This document shows, one piece after another, positions 27,006 through 27,059 of a stretch of 27,059 nucleotides of DNA. Within the stretch, counting starts at the first letter, position 1, and each line of letters starts with the position of its first letter. Origin of the DNA: CAZCFB01 sp964511535 (GTDB lineage: Bacteria; Myxococcota_A; Polyangia; GCA-2747355; CAZCFB01); assembly GCA_964511535.1 (NCBI GenBank), contig CAZEFW010000132.1:1-27059 (forward strand). Direction: 5' to 3'. The position numbers and the translations under genes are program-made. The notes beneath the pieces are model-generated. The model was not told where the DNA came from, did no database searches, and worked only from the letters and a program-made list of their open reading frames with translations.

Positions 27006-27059
27006 ATCGGGATAGGGGCGGCAGGATTTCCCCTGCCGAGCCCCTCCCACACCACCCGG
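27006..27059 (-). mobile_element. probable 3' end of a group II intron (domain VI and 3' strand of domain V), cut by window edge
   Basis: Read on the minus strand, the sequence shows a domain V-like 3' strand (CCGGGTGGT), a short joiner, then a long stem: GGGA/TCCC, GGGGC/GCCCC and GGCAGG/CCTGCC around a GGAAAT loop. A single TA bulge on the 3' side places an unpaired A eight bases before a CCCGAT end, as expected for the branch-point A of domain VI. The 5' half of domain V and any reverse transcriptase would lie beyond 27059. An alternative is a plain hairpin; a terminator is unlikely, as no T-run follows on the plus strand. Confidence 0.45.

Noticed and set aside
27012..27045. Intrinsic terminator of the small transporter gene
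   Set aside because: The hairpin is strong but no T-run follows on the plus strand, and the stem carries a bulged A better explained by intron domain VI.

Overview
Organism. The window is very GC-rich and reads like a chromosomal segment of a myxobacterium-like (Myxococcota / former Deltaproteobacteria) genome. Pointers are several lipoproteins with Asp/Pro-rich linkers, two glycine-rich 'GGGGSGGAILLE ... GRIRI' lipoproteins, a peptidase ending in a MYXO-CTERM-like Cys/helix/Arg tail, and an FHA protein with a long Pro/Gln linker. No plasmid, phage or defence genes are visible. The lineage call comes from protein style only, not from any search.

Layout. 1-217: simple-sequence array (CTTCAG)n, short 8-bp repeats and a palindrome. 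218-4258 (minus): tight three-gene unit of two tandem paralogous glycine-rich lipoproteins and a self-processing P1/DmpA-type peptidase. 4338-5171 (plus): PEP synthase/PPDK regulatory kinase-phosphorylase. 5193-6023 (minus): MazG. 6120-10728 (plus): YjbQ-family protein, PhoH, a 7TM-HD phosphohydrolase (PgpH-like) and YbeY; the last two overlap by 113 bp. 10734-11096 (minus): small lipoprotein. 11241-11873 (plus): YciO/Sua5-type protein. 11967-13595 (plus): GT-C-like membrane protein with a pentapeptide-repeat tail. 13605-13841: composite repeat region. 13842-18414 (minus): HEAT-repeat lipoprotein, FHA protein and RecG, probably one operon. 18453-22313 (plus): FadL-like outer-membrane protein, second barrel-like protein and M28 peptidase, with overlapping ends. 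22267-23472 (minus): aspartokinase. 23566-26924 (plus): TPR-type lipoprotein, START-like exported protein and SMR/EamA-type transporter. 27006-27059: a structure that looks like the 3' end of a group II intron on the minus strand, cut by the window edge.

How the genes relate. Housekeeping genes (recG, ybeY/phoH, mazG, lysC, yciO) are interleaved with envelope genes: five lipoproteins, two outer-membrane proteins, a surface-anchored peptidase and exported proteins. The two most system-like groups are the glycine-rich lipoproteins with the P1 peptidase, and the FadL-like/barrel/M28 trio. Both are proposals from gene order.

Limits. No gap longer than 300 bases lacks a gene. I saw no tRNA, rRNA, CRISPR array or recognised riboswitch. 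I did not find a clear-cut new defence or mobile system. The strongest unusual items are the composite repeats, the dual-coded pgpH/ybeY junction, the GT-C/pentapeptide fusion and the intron end.
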